DNA from: Actinidia chinensis
Taxonomy: Eukaryota; Streptophyta; Magnoliopsida; Ericales; Actinidiaceae
Assembly (NCBI GenBank): GCA_009663005.1
Contig: CM018910.1
Span: 7,645,655-7,660,654 of the forward strand
Direction of reading: 5' to 3'
DNA length: 15,000 bases
The notes below the pieces were generated by a model. The model worked only from the letters and a program-made list of their open reading frames with translations, was not told the origin of the DNA and ran no database searches. Below are positions 1 to 8,732 of this stretch, piece by piece; positions within the stretch are counted from its first letter, which is position 1; each line of letters begins with the position of its first letter. The position numbers and the translations under genes were made by a program.

Positions 1-280
1 TAGGCCATTGAGAGGATGGCAACTTCCAATCCCGGCCTCAATGCACACAGACACACGCACACCCCAGATTGTGCACATGCATTGCGCACACACGTCCATG
101 CGGGTGACACGTTGTTCACCAACGTGTTTCCATGCACGCACGGATATTAACCGCGTGTGTCCACAAAGGGTCTAATTATCGTGTTCCATTCTCCCAATTT
201 GTACACTTTACGACAAATAAATTAGTATAGTTGTAAAATTAAGTGGTAATTGTATTTGTTTCGCGGTCGGGGATATTAAT
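1..280 (-). repeat. 3' LTR of the chromovirus, only its first 280 bases in the window
   Basis: This segment matches 7313-7566 along its whole length, with shared blocks such as TCTAATTATCGTGTTCCATT (172-191) and GATATTA at the edge. It is the upstream U3 part of the LTR in element sense. The terminal TGTAAT of the other copy reads ATTAAT here, so the end is mutated. About 2 kb of this LTR should continue to the left of the window. The two copies differ by many substitutions and by ten or more small insertions or deletions, so the insertion is old or the sequence is noisy. Confidence 0.88.
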
Positions 281-292
281 CCGATCCCACCT
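281..292 (-). other. Candidate polypurine tract
   Basis: The minus strand reads AGGTGGGATCGG immediately before the 3' LTR edge. This is where the plus-strand primer of an LTR retrotransposon belongs. It is purine-rich but interrupted by T and C, so it is degenerate or mutated. The call rests mainly on position. Confidence 0.4.
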
Positions 293-399
293 AAGTGAAG
301 TTTGGTCCTCCAAACTGTCTAAGCGTATCTATATCGTTACTACCATCATATCTATGGACATCGGACTCGTTCTATCATTTCTAAAATTATTCATGATAT

Positions 400-830
400 A
401 AAGCATAAGGTAAAATTGTACCTGTTCAAAAAGGTACGGGTATTTCTTGTCGCAATGTCGTTGCTCCTGGTGTCCCAAGGTTGCTTCCGCTGTCGTCTGA
501 ATCTCCCACCAGACTGTTTTGAGTCCAAACGGAATGCCTTATTCCTCAACTGTTTTACCCTAGAATCCATGATTCTCACTGGTTGCCTCGTATCGTAAGT
601 TTCCCTCTAATCAATGGGTGGGTGTAGATACTAACAAATGGGTTGGATCCGCATTGTACTTCCTGAGCACTGAAAAACATTGAAAACACTGTGCATGCAC
701 ATTTGCAAAATCTGGATGTGCAAGGCACCAAATCCGAATATGATACTGGCCTGTTTTCTCCAGAATTTCAAATGGCCCCACATACCGTGGATCAGCTTCC
801 CTATTCTTCCCAAATCTCATAATCCCTTTC
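400..830 (-). pseudogene. pol: Integrase C-terminal GPF module and chromodomain, broken
   Basis: A minus-strand frame at 611-832 reads MKGIMRFGK, then RYVGPFEILEKTG with the GPF motif at 770-778, then VLRKYNADPTHLL. This is the chromoviral integrase tail. It is followed by a chromodomain-like stretch: RIMD and VKQLRNKAF (about 520-579), then in another frame EATLG and KKYPYLFE (about 425-470). Chromodomains of this class steer insertion toward chromatin marked by histone methylation. A frameshift splits the domain and stops precede it, so it is not functional. The chromodomain call rests on order of short motifs, not on an intact fold. Confidence 0.75.
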
Positions 831-1790
831 ATTGGTGAGACTTTTAGGAATACCCATCACCTTCTTGAAATCTACCTCTCGTCGATTCGCATCAGCATAA
901 ATTTTCTGCGATCTTGTGGCCACTTTCAGTCGATCTGAATCAACTTGATTTTCTCTGTGGGTGGTTTTCCAACACAATGGTCTGGACCTATAATTTGTTC
1001 TCTCCACCTCGTCCAACACGATGGTGTTCTACACTTTTGCCATACAGTGCCTCTAAATAGTGGGTGCCATTACAATACTCGTGGGTAGCCATTATTATAG
1101 TGAACTCCGCCTAAAGCTAGGTGTTACCTCCCAGACACTCCTTGAATTCCACTGACACGCTCGTAGTAGATGCCTCACCAACGTTTGTATTTGTCCTCTA
1201 CTGACTGTCCATCAGTCTGTGGGTGAAAAAGCGTGCTCTAAATTCAGCTTGTTCCCACGCGCTAGCTTAGGTAGAGATTGCCCAAAAATCCGACACAAAT
1301 CTCGGATCTTTCCGATGTGATTGAACCTGGTAGCACCATGAATGGTGCACGATCTTACCCTCAGTAAAATAGTAGCCAATTGATCCATAGTCTGCGTATT
1401 CTTAATTGGAATAAAGTGCCAGGATGATTGTCAAACGGTCCACTATAACCCAAAATAGAATTATCCCCTTTGTCGTGTGACGCAGGAAATCCAATTACAA
1501 ATTCCATCGTGATTATCTTCCCATTTCCACTGCTTGATACTGGCACGTGGTTGAAGAATCCCGCTGGTTTCTACGTACGCTTTACTCCGCTGACACGTGC
1601 AAACACTTAGACTGACATACTCCCGTTGCATGCCCTTTTCATTACACACACCAGTACATCGTTTCTAGGTCTGGTACATTTTCATCATTCCAGGATGAAT
1701 AGCCCACTAGACTTATGCTTTATCCAACCTGCCGTTTGATGTCCACCAATCAGGCAAGCACATTAGTTCTGAAACAAAGTACTCATCCAC
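830..1790 (-). pseudogene. pol: Broken integrase (zinc-binding and catalytic core)
   Basis: Integrase would insert element DNA. The zinc-binding HHCC module shows HPGMMKMYQ (about 1675-1705) and a later Cys-x-Cys (VCTCQ, near 1595-1610). The core starts at KWE and ITMEFVIGFP (about 1485-1530). The first catalytic Asp is Glu here (codon 1502-1504). The second, normally in an SDRDPRF block, reads SHRKDPRF (about 1297-1320), so Asp is His with one extra codon. Further on, HAFSP, TDGQ and RGQIQTLVRHLLRAC (about 1160-1245) identify the rest of the core, and DEVE (near 1010) leads to the C-terminal tail. Multiple frameshifts break it. Confidence 0.85.
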
Positions 1791-1989
1791 CCTGCGAATT
1801 CTGAATCGGTTTTGTTGCCAAGTTGTCAATGACTCTTCTTAAGCTTGGGCTCCTCAGTTGTCTAAGTCTAACTTCTCCGAAAAGTTCAGGGTTCTTGCAA
1901 CCGCCGTTGCACATAAAACCTCCTAATCCAAGGAGTGAACACTCTCCAATTGCACAATCCCTCCATGCGCTAGCAAATACTTGCTGCTG

Positions 1990-2660
1990 TCTTGTAATCA
2001 GGCCACATTAATTTCCCGATGCCTTTCGACTCAATGCATCGAGCTAACACATTTGCCTTTCCGGAGATAATTGATGTTGATTGTATCATATCTTTCCATC
2101 AATTCCAACCATCTCGTTGCCTCAAATTCAACTCTTTTTGCGTTCTAGTATATTTTAAAATCTTATGATCAGTGTAAATCTCACATTTTAACCCCATACA
2201 AGTAATGTCTCCTATATCTTTAACGCAAAATAACTGCCGCTAACTCCGAATCGTGAGTAGGGTAGTTCTTTCATGCGCTTCACTTTGCCAGTGAAGCATA
2301 TGCAATAATTTCTAGTTTTGCATCAACACAAACCCCCAATCCGTGATGTGGAAGCATTCACTATTAAATCGAAAATCCTTACATGCACTCTGGCAATGCA
2401 AGTATTGGTGCTGAAATTAAACCTCTTCTTAGCTCTTGAAAACTATGTTCCCTCTTCTCCGTCCACACAAATGGTTCCTTTTCCTCGTCAAAAATTCTGT
2501 CATAGGCACTGCCTATCTTTGAAAGTCTTTGACAAAAATCCGATAATAACCCACGCAGTCCAAGAAAACTCTGACTTCCCAACAGTCTTGGGTGTGCGGC
2601 CAATCCACAATTGCCCTTCTTATTTTCTGGGTGGGGTATCAACTGAGATTTCCCTCTCAG
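1990..2660 (-). pseudogene. pol: Broken RT connection and RNase H domain
   Basis: RNase H would remove the RNA template during reverse transcription. The connection region is readable over 2379-2642 as an 87-residue frame with SFLGLRGL, FVWTEK, SFQELRRGL and SAPILALPE. Downstream come IIAYAS (near 2300), YFALKI (near 2230), KCEIYTDHK (2162-2188, with the conserved Asp of TDH) and DALSRK (near 2025). These match Ty3/gypsy RNase H, but each block is in a different frame from its neighbour. Plus-strand frames at 2318-2695 and 1823-2011 are antisense shadows. Confidence 0.83.
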
Positions 2661-2689
2661 CTGATAAATGTCCCAGAAATACCAACCAC

Positions 2690-3190
2690 TGCTAAGCCAA
2701 AATTCACATTTCTTAATTTGGCATACTAGTCTGTTGGTCTTTCAGTATTGCAAACACAGTTCTCAAGTGTTTAGCATGCTGACCTCATATTTTGAGTAGA
2801 TAAGGATATCGTCAATGAAGACGATCACACACTCATCCAAGTACCTCTTAAAAAATTCGATTCATCAAATCATTGAACGCGGCTGGTGCAAGTAGTGACT
2901 CCAAATGGCATTACTAGGAATTCATAATGTAGTCATACCGTGTCCTAAATGCGTTTTCTCAACATTCCTTGACTCACCTTCAACTGATGATAGCCAGAAC
3001 AGTGTAAATCAATCTTCTCGAAAACAGGATTTTGCCCCTGCAACTGATCGAACAGATCATCTATCCTTGGTAATGGATATTTGTTCTTAATGTCACCGAT
3101 CAATTCCAGGTAATCTACACAACCTATTGTCCGTCTTTCTTCTTAAACAAACAAACAGGTGACCACGGCGGAACAAAACTAGGCCTTATA
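2690..3190 (-). pseudogene. pol: Broken reverse transcriptase domain
   Basis: RT would copy element RNA to DNA. Blocks in order on the minus strand are FKKKDG (near 3150), [16 protein letters not shown] (3035-3082, intact), KIDL and SGYHQL (near 2990-3020, one residue extra between them), EFLVMPFGVT (near 2900-2930), DLMNRIF (near 2850) and VFIDDILIYSK (about 2793-2820). The catalytic Asp of KIDL and the FIDD pair at 2808-2819 are all kept. Shifts separate the SGYHQL, MPFG and DLMNR blocks, and in-frame stops lie just before 3100. A plus-strand open frame at 2905-3090 is only its antisense. Confidence 0.88.
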
Positions 3191-3589
3191 AACCCCTTTG
3201 TCTAACAAACTCGTGACAGTTGTGACTGCAATTCTCAACTTGCAGGAGCATGCGGACGGTGCCTTAGAAATCGGTGTGAGTTCCAGGCATTACCACTCAA
3301 TCACAAACTCCATTCCCTATCCACAGGTACCCCTGGCCCAAATCCTCAGAAATACCTCGGGAAATTAACGGACTACAGGAATGTCCGCTATAGACCAAGT
3401 CCTTTGACAAAGACAACGTCACATTACACAAATACCCTGACAACCCTTCCGTAAGAGTCGTGGGCACAAGCCCGAGACACAAAATATGCGGGTTATTACT
3501 CTCTCTCCCTTCAATCTAACTCTTGTCTGTTCTGAGTTCTTAAGAATTATACATTATTCTAGCAACTGGATTGTGAAAACCCCATTTCT

Positions 3590-3850
3590 GGAACAACCAA
3601 TCCATTCCAAATATGACATCAAGTATTCCATTTCCAATGGTATCAGATCTGTAAGTATCACTGTCTCGTAAATACAGACACTACAATCTCGATACACCAT
3701 TGAACAACAAGTTCCCTTAGTATAGGCTGTGACACTACTTAAAACTCGAGCCTATGGTTCAGGTTTTCTATTCACATATTTGCAATGTATGAACAAATGT
3801 GGTGAGAGATCAGTGTCAAATAACACATAAGCAGGAGTAAAGAACAAATC
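3590..3850 (-). pseudogene. pol: Broken aspartic protease domain
   Basis: This retropepsin-type domain would process Gag-Pol. The active-site block reads AYVLFDTDLSPHLF (near 3797-3832), where chromoviruses have a D-T/S-G triad followed by A-S/T-H. The Gly of the triad is Asp here (codon at 3809-3811). The C-terminal hydrophobic block LDVIFGMDW is intact at 3597-3623. Stops and shifts lie between the two. The family is clear from both blocks and from the position between the Gag zinc knuckle and RT. Confidence 0.75.
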
Positions 3851-4049
3851 ATCAAAGTACCTGCAAAAACGTCATCGGTATTCCTGGCATCTCCCCCATA
3901 GCCCCTCTCTCCCGAATCAGTGCAAAAGCTCGTCCCTGACTCTGGTTATTCACATTTCATCCCTATTCCCTGGGTTCCCGGCCCTATTGCCCCCTGGCCT
4001 CGCATCCATGCTGGGTTCACATTCCCTCCTCCTGGACCTCCCATCGGTG

Positions 4050-5070
4050 CTAATGCTTCTACCTCGGCTCAGGACAGTTCCTCTTTATGTGTCCCACTTC
4101 ATTGCAATGAAACATCAATCTCATTTCTAACTCAATCCTGTCCTTCCAGCATACACCCAATGGAATCTTCCACATTTTCTGGCACACCTGCACTTGCCCC
4201 TTTGGATTATTCCAAAAATCTCGATTTCATCTCGGTTTCTGCTTTTTCTGACGATAGTAGTTCCCCTCTCCTCCAAGTTTTGTCTCCTCTTGCATCAAAA
4301 ATACTTTTTTCCTTTCAATCTCATCCTGCTCCACAATATTGCTCTACTAGACACCTCAGCAATAAGTCGTGGCAATACTAATGGTCTAATAACCCTTTTT
4401 TTTAATTTGTGCCTCAGCCCATCCTCAAATCTGACGGGATTCGCCATCTCATCCGTTGCCACAAAGTGTGGGATACTAGCTAAATGCGTAAACGACCCTC
4501 GTATCTGACAATAGTCGTTCCCATTTGTTTAAATGTCAAATTCTGAGCACTTACATTTTGCACTGCTCTAGGCACAACTTCTCCCTAAAGATCACTTTGA
4601 ACCGAGCCCAATCATTCCTGGCTCCTCACTCCCTTATAAGATTCCACCACCTACTAGCTTCCCCTGCCAAAATAGTACGACCCAATCCTACTTTAGTTGG
4701 CTCTCACATCTAAGACAGTCTAAAGTTCTTCTACATTGCTAATATTCCAATCATTTGTACTTTGATGGATCCATTCCAACCTTGAAAGTTGGCGGTTTCA
4801 ATTTCAGAAACTGCCGTACCACGGAAAAACTCTCCATTGGTATAATAGGGTCTCAGTAATCCCATCTACTTCTGATGTTTCCCCCGTTGAGTTTCCCCCC
4901 TACTCAAGTTCTAACTACCCTATCTTGGGGGTGTGGTGGCTGGAAAATGCTGCTGCAACAATTGTTGATGAGCAGTCACTGCCCCTACCAGCATCTGTAC
5001 ATATTCCTAAATCAGTCATCTGAGGATTATCGTTTCCACCCTCCTGCCCATCCCACGGAGTAGTGTCCAT
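4050..5070 (-). pseudogene. gag: Broken gag (capsid and zinc knuckle)
   Basis: Gag would form the virus-like particle and package element RNA. The most plausible start is the ATG at 5070 (MDTTPWDGQEGG), about 150 bases after the primer site. The capsid signature EASRWWN is visible near 4650-4670, followed by an aromatic-rich DWARFKVIF block as in retrotransposon Gag (pfam03732 type). A zinc knuckle lies at 4071-4115: FHCNEVGHIKRNC keeps the second Cys, the His and the last Cys, but the first Cys position reads Met, probably through a one-base shift. Several stops and frameshifts separate these blocks, for example in MRI-like stretches around 4430-4520. No functional product is expected. Confidence 0.8.
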
Positions 5071-5225
5071 TCAGTTCAATCTACAATTAAAAGAAAACGG
5101 TCATTTAGACATAAGTTAAGGGTCATATTAGTATGACCAGTTCTCACTAATACTATATGCAAGTAACGACATTACCGTGCATATGACTACCAGCTCTGAT
5201 TTACCTTAACAAAATCCTAAACTTT

Positions 5226-5237
5226 GCTCTGATACCA
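5226..5237 (-). other. Primer binding site for initiator tRNA-Met
   Basis: The minus strand reads TGGTATCAGAGC, the exact complement of the 3' end of plant initiator tRNA-Met, including the CCA tail. It sits three bases inside the 5' LTR end at 5241, the normal place for minus-strand DNA priming. It is one of the best-preserved short sites in the element and fixes its orientation and LTR boundary. Confidence 0.93.
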
Positions 5238-5240
5238 CAA

Positions 5241-7566
5241 CGTCACGACCCCCGAACCGTTATTACACTGGGTCCCACAAAATACAGGTGCCACGTGACC
5301 GGCCAGTGAAATCCCATCTCACTAAGGCCTTTTCAAACAATGTTAGGGATTACTAACATCATCAACATAATTGTTGAATGAAATATATGCGGAAGCATCC
5401 AAAGAAACAGAGCTGAAATGTGTCAATATATACAACTATCAACATGGTTCGATACAAAAACCACACGGTTCTGGCCACAAACGGGCACAACCGATCAACT
5501 ACTAACGTATCAGTTTAACTAACAAGTTCCAACTATACAAGAGTTCAAAACATAAAAGTTCCTATACTATCAGACAGTAAGACTATCAAAACTCGGTATA
5601 CAGGGTCACCCGCCACCCTCAGTCGCGTCTCCTCATTTCATCACCAGAAATGAGGTCCGTTCGACAACGCTAAGCACTAGGCTAGTAAGTGTGAGGCAGG
5701 TTATATTAAAACATACATGCACCCATGTGAAAATATATGAAAAATCAGGTTCATTTTTTTAAAAACTAGAAAATGAAATCACTTTTTGTCAATCCATGGC
5801 ATCAACCTGGGCCATCCTTGACTATCAGTCAAGATAACCAAGAAAATCAATCCCCCACGGGATTCATGGCTCAGGTATGCCAACTATACATCCAAAAAAT
5901 GTACATCATATACGATTGACAATGGCACACACCTACCGTTCCAACGAAACCACCAGAGAACATAGGGAAGCGACCCTAAACCTTTGGTATGAATTCATCC
6001 CACAATCCTCTGGTAATGATCCTCCTTATTCCATCAACCACGATATATTCTCCCCCTAGCGCACGGGGCATCGTCATGAACCATGTGTAGACTAAAACAT
6101 ACATTTCACAAATATCATTTTCATCATTTCATGGTATATCAAAACAAAGCATGCTTTTAAATAAACCATATAAGTTTTAATACAAGCCCTTGCTTTAAGA
6201 ACATAAAACAGTTATTTTTATGCTATGTAATACATAACAAGGATCACCGAAATATGCCAAAGACAATCTCCTACACAACGTTTGTCTAACGTTCTGAGCT
6301 AACGTCCCTGGAATTCGGGTCCACGTGATAATATTCGAATCGAATCAGGATTGCATTTTCTCGGGGGTATGAATAAAATTAAATTCCATATAGAATTTTA
6401 ATCTCAATTTTGAAATTCAATTAATTTCGAATTATTTTTCTGCAGCTATTTTGATTTAAATAACCACTCGATATAATTTTATAAAATTCGTTAAATTAAT
6501 TTGACTCTAAAATTAATACATAGAAGACTAGACATTATTATTTATTCACAGTAACAAAATTGTAAAATTACGTAAATAACTATTTTTAAAAATTCGCCAA
6601 ACTTTCCAATTTTCTGTTCTTGGTGTTTATGGACAGTAGCTCGGGTTACAAAAATAGTTTCATATTGAAACCATATCCGCAATTCATGAACCTTAAATAT
6701 GTAATAATGAGACATATAATTTTACACATATAAAAATTTTCAGAATTTTCTAACAAAGAGTAACTATTTTAACAAATTTCCAAAGTTTCTGTTCGCACTA
6801 AATTTCCAGTTTTCGAGAATCTCCACTGTAAACGTAATTTCGAATCACTTTAGAGTCTAATTACAAAAATGTTCTAAATAGAAAGTTTTAGATTAATTGG
6901 ATATCTTTCCCGCCAATTTAAATCAAATTAATTCGGACGATCATATGAAAAAGATATGAATTAAAACACCGCGCGTGTCATAAGAAAAAAACAAACTCCG
7001 AGTAGTCCGAAAACTTTAATTTAAAAATTCCTATAAATGCTACATTTTCGGGGTTATTTAGAGGGTTTAAATGTACTAAAAGTATATTCCCTACTAAGAA
7101 TTTACATACAAATTAAAGAAATACAAGGGATTTTGATTTACCAGCTAACAGAAATATCGCGTTCTTTCTTTCGGTTCTCGTTCTTCTTTTTATGCTTTTC
7201 CTTCTTCCCAGCTTTCTGTTTCGTGGTGTTTGTTTTGAAATTGGGATGAAGGGCTGCTGAATCAAGGCAACCCCTTTTATAAGTGTAGATTTAATGCTTG
7301 GTTTGGCCTTGTTAGGCCATGAGATGGCAACTTCATCCCGCCTCACATGCACACACACACGGCACACCCCACTGTCAAAATCATGAGCACACACGGCCAT
7401 GCGGGTGAAACGTTGTACCCGTGGTTTCCATGAACGCACACGCGTGTCACAACGGGTGTCTAATTATCGTGTTCCATTTTCTCCCAAATTTTAAACTGTA
7501 CGACAAAAATATTTAGTGATCTTTAAAATCAAGTGTAATATTGTTTTCGCGGTTCGGGATATTACA
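5241..7566 (-). repeat. 5' LTR of the chromovirus
   Basis: In element sense the LTR starts TGTAATATCCCG at 7566 and ends GTCGTGACG at 5241, just before the primer binding site. The final CA expected of an LTR reads CG here, a likely mutation. Length is about 2326 bp. The first 254 bp (7313-7566) align with the 3' LTR at 1-280, which proves the repeat. It holds CA-rich stretches near 7350-7380, a TATA box at 7275-7281, and a long AT-rich body at about 6100-7130. Open frames inside it (for example 7113-7439 minus and 7037-7249 plus) show no recognisable domain and I treat them as chance. Confidence 0.9.
7275..7281 (-). promoter_or_regulatory. LTR TATA box
   Basis: On the minus strand the sequence is ACACTTATAAAAGGGG, a textbook plant TATA box about 285 bp into the LTR. 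Pol II initiation would be expected some 25-40 bases further, around 7235-7255, inside a pyrimidine- and A-rich stretch. It marks the U3/R junction region of the element. The matching part of the 3' LTR is outside the window. Confidence 0.6.
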
Positions 7567-7577
7567 CTTTAAAGTCT

Positions 7578-7613
7578 CTCCCACATCTTAAAGTGGTGTG
7601 AGTTGTTATAAAA
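7578..7613 (+). promoter_or_regulatory. USE-like and TATA motifs next to the retrotransposon
   Basis: CTCCCACATCT (7578-7588) resembles the upstream sequence element of plant small nuclear RNA genes, RTCCCACATCG, with two mismatches. TATAAAA follows at 7607-7613. The gap of 18 bases is shorter than the spacing I know for Pol III (about 25) or Pol II (about 34) snRNA promoters. Similar TCCCACATC plus TATA arrangements also occur in plant LTRs, so this may be the end of another repeat. I could not identify an RNA gene downstream. Confidence 0.25.
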
Positions 7614-7800
7614 GTTTATGATATCATGAATTACTTAGCCGAGCTGAATCAGTGGCAGTATCTTTCGTGATTAAAGCAGATTGCATTGAAAGACACATGG
7701 TACTCATCAAATACCACAAAGAGGTTTATAAAGTTTATATTCAATTTATCCGTATGCACACACATTAAAGAATCATAGTTTTACATCCATAAATCTTGAA

Positions 7801-7905
7801 ACACGTGTCAAGTAGAGAATGGTCCCCGACCACCATTCTAGTATTGAACCAATGAGCTTTTGAAGTATAAATACTAGTTTCAAATATTTATAGGGGGGCT
7901 TCTCA
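7801..7905 (+). promoter_or_regulatory. Plant core-promoter-like region without a gene
   Basis: In order on the plus strand: a G-box/ABRE-type palindrome ACACGTGTC (7801-7809), an 8-bp-stem dyad AGAATGGT...ACCATTCT (7816-7839), a CCAAT box (7849-7853), a strong TATA box TATAAATA (7866-7873), and a CA-rich leader starting TCTCAACACA at 7901. TATA-to-leader spacing of about 35-40 bases fits plant Pol II start sites. The first ATG after the leader (near 7953) meets a stop after four codons. It may be the surviving promoter of a lost gene, the promoter of a non-coding transcript, or part of a decayed LTR. Confidence 0.4.
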
Positions 7906-8408
7906 ACACAAAACTCAAAATTCAGTCAAGTTATCTTTTCGTTTCTTTTCGTTATGCCCCAGTCCTAGCGACTAAATTTTTTCATGTCTTTCAATCCTAA
8001 TTTTTAAATTACTCATTGTAGTTATATCACTTACTTTTCAATATAATATCTTTCAATTTTCAGCTAATTTCGTTCAATACTATTTTCTTTTAAGCCCACG
8101 TTTTGCTCACCTTTATGTCACTTGAGAAAATTGGAAAGTTATTGAATGTCGAGATAAAAAATAACTAGTGGTGGCATGCACACCAAATCTGAATCGCTCA
8201 AATCGAGTTTGATCCTGGCATGCCCACACATTTCCCAATACATTTCGTTGAGCGATTGTTTGTCATTTTGTAGGAAAACATATGTAATTTCGAAAATTAT
8301 AGTGTATTATGAGTAATTTTTTTTGACCAATATGTACGAGTGTGTAATTCATTTAATTGTGTATCGATTGTGAGATGGGACTGTAGGATCCACGGGTGGG
8401 GCGCTATA
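7906..8408. other. Spacer with no gene
   Basis: I see no coding or RNA gene here. The stretch is AT-rich with a T/C-rich leader-like start. A perfect 10-bp dyad, AATCGCTCAA (8192-8201) and TTGAGCGATT (8248-8257), surrounds a 46-base spacer, and two related GGCATGC words occur at about 8173 and 8218. The function is unknown. Confidence 0.6.
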
Positions 8409-8415
8409 TTTTACA

Positions 8416-8528
8416 TGAGTCCTGATTAGACGGGCTTGTCATCCACCCAAAATGAGTGGATGTGGTGCGGCCACGTAGCGCGAGACCGTGGTAATACCAC
8501 AGGCTCAAGCCCGTCTAATCGGGACTCA
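8416..8528. mobile_element. GAGT-family MITE, copy 1 (internally deleted)
   Basis: TGAGTCCTGATTAGACGGGC at 8416 is mirrored by the inverted GTCTAATCGGGACTCA ending at 8528, so each terminal repeat is about 23 bp with one mismatch. Flanks TTTTACA (8409-8415) and TTTCACA (8529-8535) look like a 7-bp target-site duplication with one mismatch. Read in reverse, the inside carries the family arm GTGGTATTACCACGG, then a TACGTGGCC core and CACATCCACTCATTTT. Only one long arm is kept, so at 113 bp it is an internally deleted member. It encodes nothing. Confidence 0.75.
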
Positions 8529-8732
8529 TTTCACATTGGTTGCACCCATACTTGGTGAAAGGTATCTTTGGATAAAATGATATTTATCGTCCAATAAACT
8601 TGGAACAACGACATCTATGACCTTCAAATATGACCAAGCAAGTTGAGATCTTCAACTTGCATGCTCCATGGTTTGTCTACTCCTCTCTTTTTTACTTGGT
8701 TTTTTTTGAAAGAGGATGGGAAGTGAAATTAT

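Larger units (their letters stand above)
1..7566 (-). mobile_element. Degenerate Ty3/gypsy chromovirus LTR retrotransposon (Tekay/Del-like)
   Basis: Read on the minus strand the order is 5' LTR (5241-7566), tRNA-Met primer site, Gag, protease, reverse transcriptase, RNase H, integrase, chromodomain, weak polypurine tract and the start of the 3' LTR (1-280). RT and RNase H before integrase is the Ty3/gypsy order, and a C-terminal chromodomain defines chromoviruses. The internal region is about 4.96 kb, normal for the group. LTRs above 2 kb and an integrase tail with the MRFGK and RYVGPFEILE blocks favour the Tekay/Del lineage; that lineage call is inference. All domains are broken by frameshifts and stops, so this is a decayed copy. 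The outer part of the 3' LTR and the left target-site duplication lie outside the window. Confidence 0.93.

Noticed and set aside
2318..2695. A 125-residue plus-strand open frame
   Set aside because: It is antisense to the RT connection and RNase H region, whose minus-strand frame has clear family motifs.
3920..4381. A 153-residue plus-strand open frame, the longest in the window, rich in Pro and Ser
   Set aside because: It is antisense to the Gag linker and zinc-knuckle region of the retrotransposon and shows no domain of its own.
7113..7439. A 108-residue minus-strand open frame with basic and Cys-containing stretches
   Set aside because: It lies in the LTR across the TATA box, has no recognisable domain, and the matching part of the other LTR is broken by gaps.
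7642..7663. A CAGTGGCAGTATC word about 40 bases after a USE/TATA pair, resembling the 5' region of animal U4 snRNA
   Set aside because: The U4 parts that follow (the CCAATGAGG...CCGAGGCG kink-turn) are absent, plant U4 as I recall it differs at this word, and the USE-TATA spacing is wrong. I treat it as coincidence.
8192..8257. A 10-bp perfect dyad that might be a short transposon
   Set aside because: The arms are too short, the ends do not extend, and no flanking duplication is present.
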